From assembly GCA_020849075.1 (NCBI GenBank), contig JADLGZ010000010.1:1-34598 (forward strand): a stretch of DNA of 34,598 nt, in the 5' to 3' direction. The number at the start of each line of letters is the position of its first letter. Position 1 is the stretch's first letter. The notes under the pieces are model-generated. The model did no database searches and was not told the origin of the DNA. It worked only from the letters and a program-made list of their open reading frames with translations. Source of the DNA: Fimbriimonadaceae bacterium (GTDB lineage: Bacteria; Armatimonadota; Fimbriimonadia; Fimbriimonadales; Fimbriimonadaceae). Positions 24,739-33,500 of this stretch are shown in pieces. A program made the translations under genes and the position numbers.

Positions 24739-25110
24739 ATGCCCGACTCTTTGGAGTCGGGCAAGATTTACGTCTCGATGGAGCACGGCGTCGCAATACA
24801 CATGTGCTGCTGCGGCTGTGGAAACAGAGTCGTAACACCAATAGCCCCATCGGAATGGCAGCTAACGTACAACGGCAAGGTTGTCAGCCTCACTCCTTCC
24901 ATAGGAAACTGGAGCTTCCCATGCCGCTCTCACTATTGGCTCACGCCAAAGGGCATCCGATGGGCCGAACAGTGGAGCGACGATCAGATCGCAAGGAATC
25001 GCGCGGAGTCAGCTCCGGTTGATGGAGACAATCCCCTACTTGCAGGGGAATCAGACCACGCCAGCCATCCAACTTGGTGGCAGCGTCTAATAAAGTTCTT
25101 TGGCCTTTGA
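24739..25110 (+). CDS. DUF6527-like putative metal-binding protein
   Basis: About 123 residues from ATG 24739 (TTG 24724 is possible). Features are CCCGCGNRVVTPIAPSEW, LTYNGKVVSLTPSIGNWSF, PCRSHYWLTPKGIRWAEQW: a Cys-cluster and a CxxH that look like a zinc site, and the SLxPSIGNW-FPCRSHYW signature I associate with DUF6527. Related proteins are known near bacterial ubiquitin-like (E1/E2/JAB) operons, but none of those partners is present here. The C-terminus has a short aromatic/basic tail (WWQRLIKFFGL) that may touch membrane. Function unknown. Confidence 0.7.
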   Translation: MPDSLESGKIYVSMEHGVAIHMCCCGCGNRVVTPIAPSEWQLTYNGKVVSLTPSIGNWSFPCRSHYWLTPKGIRWAEQWSDDQIARNRAESAPVDGDNPLLAGESDHASHPTWWQRLIKFFGL

Positions 25111-25158
25111 CCATTGTACGCGAATCAGACATGAGGCCCCTAAACTGTATGCAACCAC

Positions 25159-25182
25159 GGAAGGTGCGGGGCCTTCCTTTTT
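25159..25182 (+). terminator. Rho-independent terminator after the DUF6527-like gene
   Basis: GGAAGG (25159-25164) pairs with CCTTCC (25172-25177), loop of 7, followed directly by a T run. Confidence 0.65.
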
Positions 25183-25240
25183 GAGATCAATGCATTTGTT
25201 TGCTGGGCGTACTCTTGACCCGGGGGGAAGTAGTTTATTG

Positions 25241-25258
25241 GTCTCTCCAAGGTCTCTC
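25241..25258 (+). promoter_or_regulatory. Predicted arm-type sites, right end of element 2
   Basis: Two direct GTCTCTC boxes at 25241 and 25252 (11 bp apart), the second 83 bp before att copy 3, matching the right end of element 1. ACAGTGGTAGACTC follows at 25290-25303, 45 bp before att, also conserved. The interval 25111-25566 has no gene, only terminator, arm sites and att. Confidence 0.65.
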
Positions 25259-25334
25259 AATTGGGAGAGCAATACTGAGAATATCTGAGACAGTGGTAGA
25301 CTCCAAAAAAGTTGGCGGAGCTTGCAGAATTCCT

Positions 25335-25379
25335 ATGACACTGTAGGGGTCACAGGTTCAAGTCCTGTACCGACCACCA
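25335..25379 (+). repeat. Attachment site copy 3 (junction of elements 2 and 3)
   Basis: Third identical 45-bp copy of the tRNA-Val 3' part, with GAATTCCT on its left as in copy 2. It is a partial tRNA only and not functional as a tRNA gene. Confidence 0.92.
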
Positions 25380-25438
25380 TCCTTTTTGAACCTAAAGAGC
25401 TTGCTTCCGAAGCACTTTTGCGAATTCACTCCGGCGAG

Positions 25439-25469
25439 GTCTCTCAGTTAGTCTCTCAAATGGTCTCTC
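25439..25469 (+). promoter_or_regulatory. Predicted arm-type sites, left end of element 3
   Basis: GTCTCTC at 25439, 25451 and 25463 (12-bp spacing), starting 104 bp from att copy 3. Confidence 0.7.
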
Positions 25470-25487
25470 AATTGCGCCCCCAGAAAG

Positions 25488-25514
25488 TTGAGGGCCGGTT
25501 GAGCGGCGACTCAA
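25488..25514 (+). promoter_or_regulatory. Phased TTGAG/CTCAA sites, element 3
   Basis: TTGAG at 25488 and 25499 and CTCAA at 25510, again in 11-bp steps; the N6 inside the inverted repeat (CGGCGA) differs from elements 1 and 2. Confidence 0.5.
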
Positions 25515-25566
25515 TTCTAAGGCAGATCATCCTGACGCCAAGGAATGGCCATTACAGCATTGGCCT

Positions 25567-25806
25567 ATGGATCAAGCAAAGCTGTGCTACACCGTTGAGG
25601 AAGCAGCCAACCTTCTTTCGATAAGCCGCGCGCAGGTGTATCGACTCATTGATAAGGCCGAACTCGGCTCCGTAGCAGTTGGGAGGTCGCGGAGGATCAC
25701 CCATGCCCAATTGCTGAATTTTCTTACAGGGCTTGAGGCAAAAGACAATTCGTCCTTGCCCACGTGGCAAGCGATTCGCATGAAGCGGCAACACGAGCAA
25801 CGCTGA
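25567..25806 (+). CDS. Excisionase-family HTH protein, element 3
   Basis: 79 residues, MDQAKLCYTVEEAANLL, then SISRAQVYRLIDKAELGS and VGRSRRITHAQLLNFL: the HTH_17/excisionase pattern. It stops 4 bp before the integrase ATG. Near-identical upstream DNA and protein to element 2. Confidence 0.85.
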   Translation: MDQAKLCYTVEEAANLLSISRAQVYRLIDKAELGSVAVGRSRRITHAQLLNFLTGLEAKDNSSLPTWQAIRMKRQHEQR

Positions 25807-25810
25807 ACGC

Positions 25811-26956
25811 ATGGGACATCGAGCCGACAATAATGACGGCTCATGCCGTGAAATCTTAACAGGAAAGCACGCCGGCAAATGGCGGGTCCAATTTACACTC
25901 CGCACTGACACAGGTAGAAAGAATCGCTTATCCCGGATTTTTCGCACCAAGACTGAGGCAAAGTCGTTTCTTCACCAGCTATTGAGAGGTGAACGTATTG
26001 AGTCGACCTTGGTCTGCAAGGAAACAACCATGGGAGACTGGTTTGAGTGGCTTGCCGAGAATGATTGGCCCGAGTCGATTGCTTCAGTTACCATAGCTCA
26101 ACGAAGAGCAAGGTTTAGGAAGTATGCCCAGGCACACTTTGGGCGGATGCCCTTGTCCGCAATCGATGCGGTGCGCGTTAGAGCCTTTTATCAAGAGCTA
26201 AGGGCGCAAGGAGCAAGCGCTTCGCTGGTTGCTTCTGTGAAGAGTGACCTTGTCAGAGCATTTGGGCAAGCCATCACTCCTTACCACAAGGTGCCATCAT
26301 CTCACGCCAACCCGTTCCGTCTCTCCTTACCTGCCTCCCAGCGCCGAGTGGCGATTGCCTTGTCGGTCGATGAAGTAAGAGCAGCAATTCAAGCACCATT
26401 GCTCGACGGGAGTCAACGCGCCCTACTCGGGCTCCTTCTACTGGCGGGCCTTCGACTGGGTGAGGTCATGGCTGTGACTAAGCAGCAACTAAGGATTGAT
26501 GAAAATCTTATTGCTGTCGATAGGGCCGTCAAGGTCGAATTCGGTGGCAAGCAAAGCATTGGACTTCCTAAGAAGGATAAGGTCCGCAATGCAGTAATGT
26601 GCCAAACACTGAAGTCAATCTTACTTCCATATATTGCGGACCTCGAACCGGAGGCACTTCTGTGGCCCGCATCATGTGAGAACAAGCCACGAATGAAAAA
26701 GCGCTTCTATGAGTTCTGGAAGGCTACCGCAGCCTTAGCTGGCCTACCTGCAGAAATGTCGCCCCACGACTGCCGGCTGACACATGTAAACCTAATAGAG
26801 AAGCTGATGCCAACGGTTTCAGTGACCACACTTAAAGAGCATGTGGGCCATGCAGCGACGGGCGTAACTGAAGCCAACTATACCCGACCGATCTCTGCCT
26901 CGCAGAGAATCCTAATCATTGAACTTGACCGCGTATTTGGCATTGCCAATTCCTGA
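25811..26956 (+). CDS. Tyrosine recombinase/integrase, element 3
   Basis: 381 residues. Catalytic residues by direct count: Arg215 (AGLRLGEV), Lys254/255 (LPKKDK), His319 and Arg322 (HDCR), His347 (EHVGH) and Tyr357 (ANYTRP). Residues 1-70 are the likely arm-binding domain, ~75-170 the core-binding domain. It is highly similar to integrase 2 and keeps all catalytic residues, so it appears active. It transcribes away from att copy 3. Confidence 0.93.
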   Translation: MGHRADNNDGSCREILTGKHAGKWRVQFTLRTDTGRKNRLSRIFRTKTEAKSFLHQLLRGERIESTLVCKETTMGDWFEWLAENDWPESIASVTIAQRRARFRKYAQAHFGRMPLSAIDAVRVRAFYQELRAQGASASLVASVKSDLVRAFGQAITPYHKVPSSHANPFRLSLPASQRRVAIALSVDEVRAAIQAPLLDGSQRALLGLLLLAGLRLGEVMAVTKQQLRIDENLIAVDRAVKVEFGGKQSIGLPKKDKVRNAVMCQTLKSILLPYIADLEPEALLWPASCENKPRMKKRFYEFWKATAALAGLPAEMSPHDCRLTHVNLIEKLMPTVSVTTLKEHVGHAATGVTEANYTRPISASQRILIIELDRVFGIANS

Positions 26957-26985
26957 GCCCAGCACATTGCTGGGCTATTTTTTTC
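26956..26985 (+). terminator. Rho-independent terminator after integrase 3
   Basis: AGCCCAGCA (26956-26964) pairs with TGCTGGGCT (26968-26976), 3-nt loop, then a long T run. It overlaps the stop codon, as after integrase 1. Confidence 0.85.
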
Positions 26986-27105
26986 AGATCCTGGCACCTC
27001 GTTTCGAAAGAGGCGCTGGCCCGGAATGAAAACCCATAGATCAAGAACCCCTAGCGTAATGTTGCCTCGCCGGTGAAAACGAATGCCTGTCCCGCCTTGC
27101 GTTTC

Positions 27106-27139
27106 CCAAATTTTGGCACGACTTTCCAAAATATTTTGG
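27106..27139 (+). promoter_or_regulatory. Paired palindromic operator-like sites upstream of the HD operon
   Basis: CCAAAATATTTTGG (27126-27139) is a perfect 14-bp palindrome; CCAAATTTTGG (27106-27116) is a shorter relative, centre-to-centre about 21 bp, or two helical turns. Both are followed by C. A further inverted repeat AGACA-N2-TGTCT lies at 27175-27186 and a -10-like TATGAT at 27189-27194. A repressor is implied but none is encoded nearby. Confidence 0.45.
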
Positions 27140-27245
27140 CGTCCTAACGTTCATCCCAGCATGAAGTTATATGCAGACACATGTCTAGTATGATAAGATG
27201 CGAATGCCTGCACACTAGGTAGCATGCTGGAGACCGTTACACAAA

Positions 27246-27539
27246 ATGAACCCAAACCTTACCGAACGCACCCTACTTCCCACACCCTTGGCTAATGAGA
27301 TGATTTGCTTTATGGGCATTTCAAATGTCGACCTCTTGGATCGAATTGAGCAGTCCGGGCTACTTTCCGACCCGAACACGTATGCCGCCCGTAAGTTGGA
27401 ATTCGACTCTATCAACTTCCTCGCCTTTAGGAATGGCAAAGACTCAATCCGCATCTTCCTTTCAAGGGAGTGGCTAAACGATGTAGAAGTAATGCGGCCC
27501 GAAAGTATCTCATGGCAAGGAGATAACCAGGGAGGCTAA
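27246..27539 (+). CDS. Small protein of unknown function coupled to HD phosphohydrolase
   Basis: 97 residues, soluble, with no recognised family. Notable stretches are MICFMGISNVDLLDRIEQSGLL and INFLAFRNGKDSIRIFL. Its stop (TAA) overlaps the ATG of the HD gene by one base with a GGGAGG ribosome-binding sequence in between, so the pair is translated together. Stable coupling suggests a regulator, antitoxin or subunit for the HD enzyme. Confidence 0.65.
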   Translation: MNPNLTERTLLPTPLANEMICFMGISNVDLLDRIEQSGLLSDPNTYAARKLEFDSINFLAFRNGKDSIRIFLSREWLNDVEVMRPESISWQGDNQGG

Positions 27540-28918
27540 TGCGCGCTCATCTCTATCGAGACCTGATTCATGGGCAGATTCGATTTCCAAGGGTCGAGCT
27601 AGGCCCATCCCCGCAGGATTCTTCAGGTGCAATCGGGTATCTCGTTCCCGGACTAAGGAACACGCCGGCTTTTCAGCGTCTCAGGTCAATCCGCCAAAAC
27701 GGATTGACCAATTTTGTTTTTGCTACCATGGAGCACTCGCGATTTGTCCATAGCATGGGTACTTATTGGATGTGCAATCGAATGTACGACGCCATTGTTC
27801 GCAACTCGGGCTTGAAAGTCGACGAACGGGATCGCACTTTAGTTGCCATCGCTGGACTACTTCACGATATCGGGCACGGCCCATTTTCGCACTCATTTGA
27901 GAAGTCGGTGGAAGGCTTCGATCATGAGGCCATGTCAATCAAGTTGCTCAGAGAGTACGAGCCAATTGCTTCCCTACTCAATGAAGTTGATGATGAGTTC
28001 CTTGAGGACATGATCCCGTATATTGACAAGTCAGCACGAACTGTGGATAAGTGGTCCTACCGCATAGTATCGAGTCAACTAGATGCAGACAGGCTTGACT
28101 ACATGCTTAGAGATTCAAGACTTGCTGGCCTCGATGGGCACGGATTTGATCTTGAACGACTTCTAGACATGCTTACGACTGAGAACGGCAGGATTGCAAT
28201 CGACGATCGGGCTACTCCTACCATTGAAGCTTATCTAGTGATGAGGCTCCACTTGCACGAGATGGTTTACTTCCACAAGGGTGTCAGAGCATCTCAGTCA
28301 CTGTTAGTGAGCATTTTTAAGAGATGTTTTGATCTAATTCGAAGCGGAAGCTTGCAGCATTTAGATTCCCTTCCCAGTGTTGCATCCCACATCTTTCAAT
28401 GCGTTGCTCGAGCTGAGGAAGTCCCAATTGACGCTTATGTTCGTTTTGGCGAGCACCATTGCTGGGTGGCTTTTGACACCTGGGCAACCGAAGCACAAGA
28501 CCACATCTTGCAAGACCTTGCTCAAAGGATCGTTAGCCGCAGGCCATTTAAAGCGATCACCCTTTTGCCAATGGCAAGCGAGGAATCAGAACGGCAGCAA
28601 ATGAATAAAGCAGTTTCTAGGGTCGCGAAGGAGCTGAATAGGTCAGAGGACGAGGTGCGACGTTATTATTGCTTGATCGACGAGCCTCAAACACTAGCCT
28701 ATAAAACATTTGACCCTGACGGGAAAAAGCCTGAAGAAGAGATTTGGTTCAGGGGCCGGGACACCACCATCAAGCGGCTCAGCGAGTACAAGGACAATTC
28801 GATTTTCGAAGCCACAAAAATACCTCGGATCAGCCAATTCTTCATTTTTCCCGAGGAGGGGAGGCGTATCGCGCAGGACACCTTCTCATACAAGGAATAT
28901 GCTGGCCCATCACACTAG
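27539..28918 (+). CDS. HD-domain phosphohydrolase (dNTPase/YdhJ-like)
   Basis: 459 residues. HD-superfamily metal ligands are clear: HSRFVHSMG (His71), GLLHDIGHGPFSHSFE (His109-Asp110) and SSQLDADRLDYMLRDS (Asp near 182-187). The pattern of an N-terminal substrate-binding arm, RLRSIRQNG, and the GHGPFSH motif matches HD proteins related to dGTP triphosphohydrolases and SAMHD1. The C-terminal ~200 residues are less conserved. Likely cytoplasmic hydrolase of nucleotides or nucleotide signals. Its place as lead cargo of a tRNA-integrated element, with a coupled small partner, fits a nucleotide-depleting defence module, but this is inference; a housekeeping dNTPase remains possible. Confidence 0.85.
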   Translation: MRAHLYRDLIHGQIRFPRVELGPSPQDSSGAIGYLVPGLRNTPAFQRLRSIRQNGLTNFVFATMEHSRFVHSMGTYWMCNRMYDAIVRNSGLKVDERDRTLVAIAGLLHDIGHGPFSHSFEKSVEGFDHEAMSIKLLREYEPIASLLNEVDDEFLEDMIPYIDKSARTVDKWSYRIVSSQLDADRLDYMLRDSRLAGLDGHGFDLERLLDMLTTENGRIAIDDRATPTIEAYLVMRLHLHEMVYFHKGVRASQSLLVSIFKRCFDLIRSGSLQHLDSLPSVASHIFQCVARAEEVPIDAYVRFGEHHCWVAFDTWATEAQDHILQDLAQRIVSRRPFKAITLLPMASEESERQQMNKAVSRVAKELNRSEDEVRRYYCLIDEPQTLAYKTFDPDGKKPEEEIWFRGRDTTIKRLSEYKDNSIFEATKIPRISQFFIFPEEGRRIAQDTFSYKEYAGPSH

Positions 28919-28922
28919 ACCT

Positions 28923-28966
28923 ACCCTGTTTTCAGGGATCTCCGCAGACCTTAGGAATACCTAAGG
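28923..28966. terminator. Hairpins between convergent genes
   Basis: CCCTG-TTTT-CAGGG and CCTTAGG-N4-CCTAAGG lie between the stops of the HD gene and the convergent glycosyltransferase gene. There is no long T tract, so termination activity is uncertain. Confidence 0.35.
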
Positions 28967-30481
28967 CAAGAGGACGGCATCGAAAACCGGGTGATCCCAT
29001 ATTAGAACTGAGGACAGTCCTCGAATGCCGCCGTAAAAGTCGGATAGCTTTTGACGGAGCTGGAGGTCACTTGCCCTGATCTGGTTCTCTGCAGTGCTCG
29101 TGGAGATTGCGGAGAAGCTGACGCCATGACGGTGTTCTACGAACACATCGAGTACGATTAAGAGCTTATACCCGAGTGTACGTAGTCTCCAACTTAACTC
29201 CAAATCGTCGGCTCCGAGAAACATTGCTTCGTCAAGGAGACCGCACTCCTTTAGCGTTTCGCGTTTTAGCCCGATACAGAAGCCAATGAGCATTGCGGTC
29301 TCTTCGACCTGTCTATGAAACTGTTCACATAATTCAGCATTATCTTGTGCGCTGGCTTCGTGATCGTATCGAGCTGAAAAGGACTGCCTGCCCATTACGC
29401 GGTCGGAGATTGGTCCTACAGCACCACAACCTGGGATATCAAGAGCTTCCTTAAAGGCTTCTTTCCAATCGCCAATGAAAGTCACATCTGGATTAGCTAA
29501 GACTATGTACTCTCCTGAAGAAAAGCGTATGCCAGCATTGGCAGCCTTAGCGTAACCCAGATTCGAATTCATTCGGCGAAGGTGAATTTGCGGCCACGTA
29601 AGTCGAATCGCCTCAATCTTTTCGCAAGTGCCGTCGCTGCTATCGTTATCGACGACGATGACTTCATCCGACGGCGAAAGATCACGTAATACGCTCAGAA
29701 GGCACTCTTCGATTGTCGACTCGGACTGAAAAGTTACGATGACGACGGACACCCTGCTTATGGCTCCATCGCTAAGTGGCACCCTTGATCTAAGGAGGAG
29801 TTCGCGCTTCTCGGGTTGTCGGTCCAAATCTGGTTGCATCTCAGCGAATGCCAAGACCTGGTATGTGGATAGCTCCCGCGCCGCAACCTCACTTTCTACA
29901 CCCAAGTCACTAGCCGCCCTTACAATTGCATCACATTCAGATGAGCCCAGCATTGTCCTACCTTCACCCTTCACGGTAAAGCCGCATCTCCAAAGGGCTT
30001 TCCGGAGCGAGGCGGGAGTGAAAAACCTTCGGTGAGTGCGGTCAAGCAATCCACTATCCCCATATTCAAACTCACCGTTCAGAAGTTCAAGGACAACAGT
30101 CCAGTGGCCGATGTTTGGCACGCTTGCAATCAAGTGCGCACCGATCTTCAAGTGCGGCTTCAGGCGTACCAGCACACTTTCTGGATCGACAAGGTGCTCT
30201 AGGGTGTCTCCAAAGATGAGGCAGTCAAAGTAATCACGGGGAAGTAGCGAATAGTCTAGCGCTTCAACATCGCCCTTGATCACATGCGTCAGTTTCTTTT
30301 TGGCGACGGTGGCGGCACTTTCATCTAGTTCGATTCCCCAAAACTCGCACCTTCTAGACTGAATGAGCTGGGCACCCAATTCGCCATTTGCGCAGCCCAC
30401 TTCCAAGATGCAGCGAGCTGTTTTGGGCACAACGTCTAGGATTGCCTGATTCACACCATCGTAATAATCTCTCGGTTTCAA
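28961..30481 (-). CDS. Methyltransferase-glycosyltransferase (GT2) fusion
   Basis: 506 residues from TTG 30481; the frame is open to GTG 30568, but that would overlap the divergent gene and add a Cys-rich extension unlike the family. N-terminal methyltransferase (~1-200): ILEVGCANGELG (motif I), GIELDESA, FDCLIFGDTLEHLVDP and SVPNIGHW. C-terminal GT2 (~240-506): SVVIVTFQSESTIEECL, VVDNDSSDGT, NLGYAKAANAG, LANPDVTF and LGADDLELSWRLRTLGY. The GT2 half is homologous to the separate gene 11381-12184 in element 1. It probably builds and methylates a surface glycan; substrate unknown. Confidence 0.85.
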   Translation of the reverse strand: MKPRDYYDGVNQAILDVVPKTARCILEVGCANGELGAQLIQSRRCEFWGIELDESAATVAKKKLTHVIKGDVEALDYSLLPRDYFDCLIFGDTLEHLVDPESVLVRLKPHLKIGAHLIASVPNIGHWTVVLELLNGEFEYGDSGLLDRTHRRFFTPASLRKALWRCGFTVKGEGRTMLGSSECDAIVRAASDLGVESEVAARELSTYQVLAFAEMQPDLDRQPEKRELLLRSRVPLSDGAISRVSVVIVTFQSESTIEECLLSVLRDLSPSDEVIVVDNDSSDGTCEKIEAIRLTWPQIHLRRMNSNLGYAKAANAGIRFSSGEYIVLANPDVTFIGDWKEAFKEALDIPGCGAVGPISDRVMGRQSFSARYDHEASAQDNAELCEQFHRQVEETAMLIGFCIGLKRETLKECGLLDEAMFLGADDLELSWRLRTLGYKLLIVLDVFVEHRHGVSFSAISTSTAENQIRASDLQLRQKLSDFYGGIRGLSSVLIWDHPVFDAVLLP

Positions 30482-30541
30482 GTCCTTACATCTTACGCGC
30501 CTATAGCAATTCTTGGCACAGCATGGGTTAGAATTCGATTT

Positions 30542-33500
30542 GTGATCTGCGCCGCCTATTGTGTTCACGATGACAACACGTACTTGAGGGCGTCGTTGGG
30601 CTCAGTCGAAGCTGTCGCTCGATTTGTGTTCATAAGTAAAGTTGATTGGACTGGTAAGGAAGGCGACTGGAAGAAGACCATTCAGATCGCTGAGGAAGCT
30701 GGAGCAGAAGTAGTCATTGGCGAATGGGACGACGAGACATCCCACCGGAGAGCAGCCCTTCAACACCTTCGGGACCTCAGTCATAGTCATGCGATCACAA
30801 TCGATTCAGACGAAGTGATCGAGCCTTTGCTACTGGATCACCTGATCAGAATTGCCGAAAGCGACCTGGCTGACCGAGTTCACATTAGATGGGACACATA
30901 CTGGAAAGACGCTGAGCATGTCGTCCGTCCGCGGGAGCCCTTCTCTCCCTGCATCATGATTGCCCTCAACAAAGTTGATCACCAGTTCATCCGTGAGTAC
31001 ACAGGCGGCAGGCAACTCTTCCTGAACGAAAGCTTCGGTATCGTTCACCATCTTAGCTATGCCGGTGGAGACGAGCGTATTTGGAAGAAGATTAACACTT
31101 GGAGCCACAGGGATGAGATAACTCCCAATTGGTGGCAACGAGTTTGGAAGGCATGGGACCAAAATCCGCTCCTTCAGAACTTACACCCTACTCATCCCGA
31201 GAACTACAGGTTTGTCGAGCACATACACTTGCCAGAAATCCTGAAAACGCATGGGCTAGCGTCGGTAGCCAAATCAGAGAACATCCCTAATGCCAGCAAG
31301 TGCGACATCGTCATTCCAACTTTTGGTCAGCAAGAACTCTTGGACGACTGTCTTGCCAGCCTGCGTGACTGTGACAATAACATCTCCGATATTATCGTCG
31401 TAGACGACGGCTCGCCAGAGCCCATCACCGTGCCGGATGGCGTCATCCTCATTCGACTGGAGGAGAACCAGGGGTTTGCTGCAGCTTGCAACGCAGGCTT
31501 CGAACGAAGCAACGCTGAGCTGATAGTTTTTCTCAACAGTGACACGGTCGTGTCTCCCATAGCCCTGGCGCACTTGCTTGCATCGCTGGAGGCATCAGGA
31601 TCGATCGGTGCGGCCGGACCCTTCACTAACTATTCAAGCCACTTCCAGCAAGTGCCTCCAACCTACACTTCTATGGAGACACTGGGATTATTCGCCCAAG
31701 ACTTCGCTCGCCATGGGCGAGAAGACATCGAGGTCGATATGCTGGTCGGGTTCTGCTTTGCAGCAAAGCGAAGTGTTCTGAATGAGGTCGGCACCTTTGA
31801 TACTGGCTTTGGCATCGGGACTTTCGAAGACAACGACCTAAGCTACCGCATTCTCAGAGCCGGCTACCGCCTCGTGCTGAGTGCCAAGTCTTTCATTCAC
31901 CACGTTGGATCGAAATCCCTGCGGTCCACGAACCATAACCTTAACCAGCTTCTCAGTAGGAATGAGCAGTACTACCGGACCAAGTGGCAGAGCGATATTG
32001 AATCTGGCTTTGCCACGCACCTAAGTGGGATTTCGACTGAACGTATCCGCTTTAACCAAGAGCGAAAACCCGAGAAACGAATAGCGAACGCCCAGAGCCT
32101 TGCTGAGGCCGCAGACATCTCACTTTGCATGATTGTTCGCGACGAAGAGCAGAACATCAGAGCTTGCCTTGAAAGCGTGAAGCCGTTTGTTCGGGAAATG
32201 CTCGTGCTGGATACTGGTTCGAAGGACACGACCCCTGAAATTGCTGAGCAATGCGGCGCTATCGTCAGATCAATCGACTGGCCCGATAGCTTTGCTAAAG
32301 CAAGAACTGAGTCCATGAGAGATGCGAAGGGCAAATGGATTCTATGGGTCGATGCGGACGACACGATGCCCTTAACATCTGGGGAAACCATCATGAATGC
32401 TGTCCTCTCAGCACCAGAAGAAGTAATGGGCTTTATCGTCAAAGTCCGCTTTTTGGAGTCACAAGGATCTGCAACCGAAGTAGACCACGTCAAGGTCTTT
32501 CGCAATTATCCTGACCTCGAATGGGAAGGTTACATCCACGAGCAAATCATTGCATCCCTTCGGGCAGCAAACCCGAAGGGAATCTTGGCGTGGACTAGCA
32601 CCCACGTGCTTCATTCCGGCTATGACAATTCAGATGAGGGTCAAGAAAAGAAGAGGCGGCGTGACAAACATCTGTTAAGGTTGGACCTCAAGGAACGGCC
32701 CCGTCATCCATTTGCCCTATTCAATCTTGGGATGACGGCTCACTATCTGAGGCGCCATAGGGTCGCTTGCGGTTGGTTCAGGCGATGCACCGGTGTCAGC
32801 GGCGATTCAGAATCACACCTTAGAAAGGCCTATGCTTTGTGGGTTGGCTCGCTGAAGGAGTTGGGCAAAGTAGATGCTGCAGCCAAACTTTGCGATGAAG
32901 CCCTGCGTCGCATACCGAACGACCCAGAGCTTTTGTTCCTGCTGGGTCAGCTAATGGCCACCAAGGGTGATCATCAGTCAGCCATCCAGTACTACCAGGC
33001 CTCACTGAAGGGCAATACTAATGGTGTCTTCACGAGCGTTGATCCTGGCATCAGGGGATGGAAGGCACTCCACAACGTCGCCCTTTCTCATATCGCACTC
33101 GGAGATTGGCCCTCGGCAAAATCAGCCTGGCTTGCAGCACTTAATGGCGAGGGCCGCCTTGAGGCCGCCGCGCCTCTTTTTAAGTTTGCGATCGACTTCG
33201 GAGACCTACAGATTGTTCGCACCGTGATGGATTGGGTTAGGAAGCATCAGGGCGAGGCGGGCCTGCTGCCGGGCATGCTCGGGGAGTTATCGCAAGCAGT
33301 TGGTATTGAGCCAACTCAGCTTTGGCAAGGGTTGGTACATGAAAATCCTCACAACGATGAAGCCCGTCGCCTTCTAGCTTTGTCCCTCCTAAACTCGAGC
33401 CGAGAACAAGAGGCCGTTCCTCATCTCGATCTCTTACAACGGCGAGGTCATCGACAAGGAGCAGATTTGCTATCCGCTCTTGCAAGAAATCAAGGTGACA

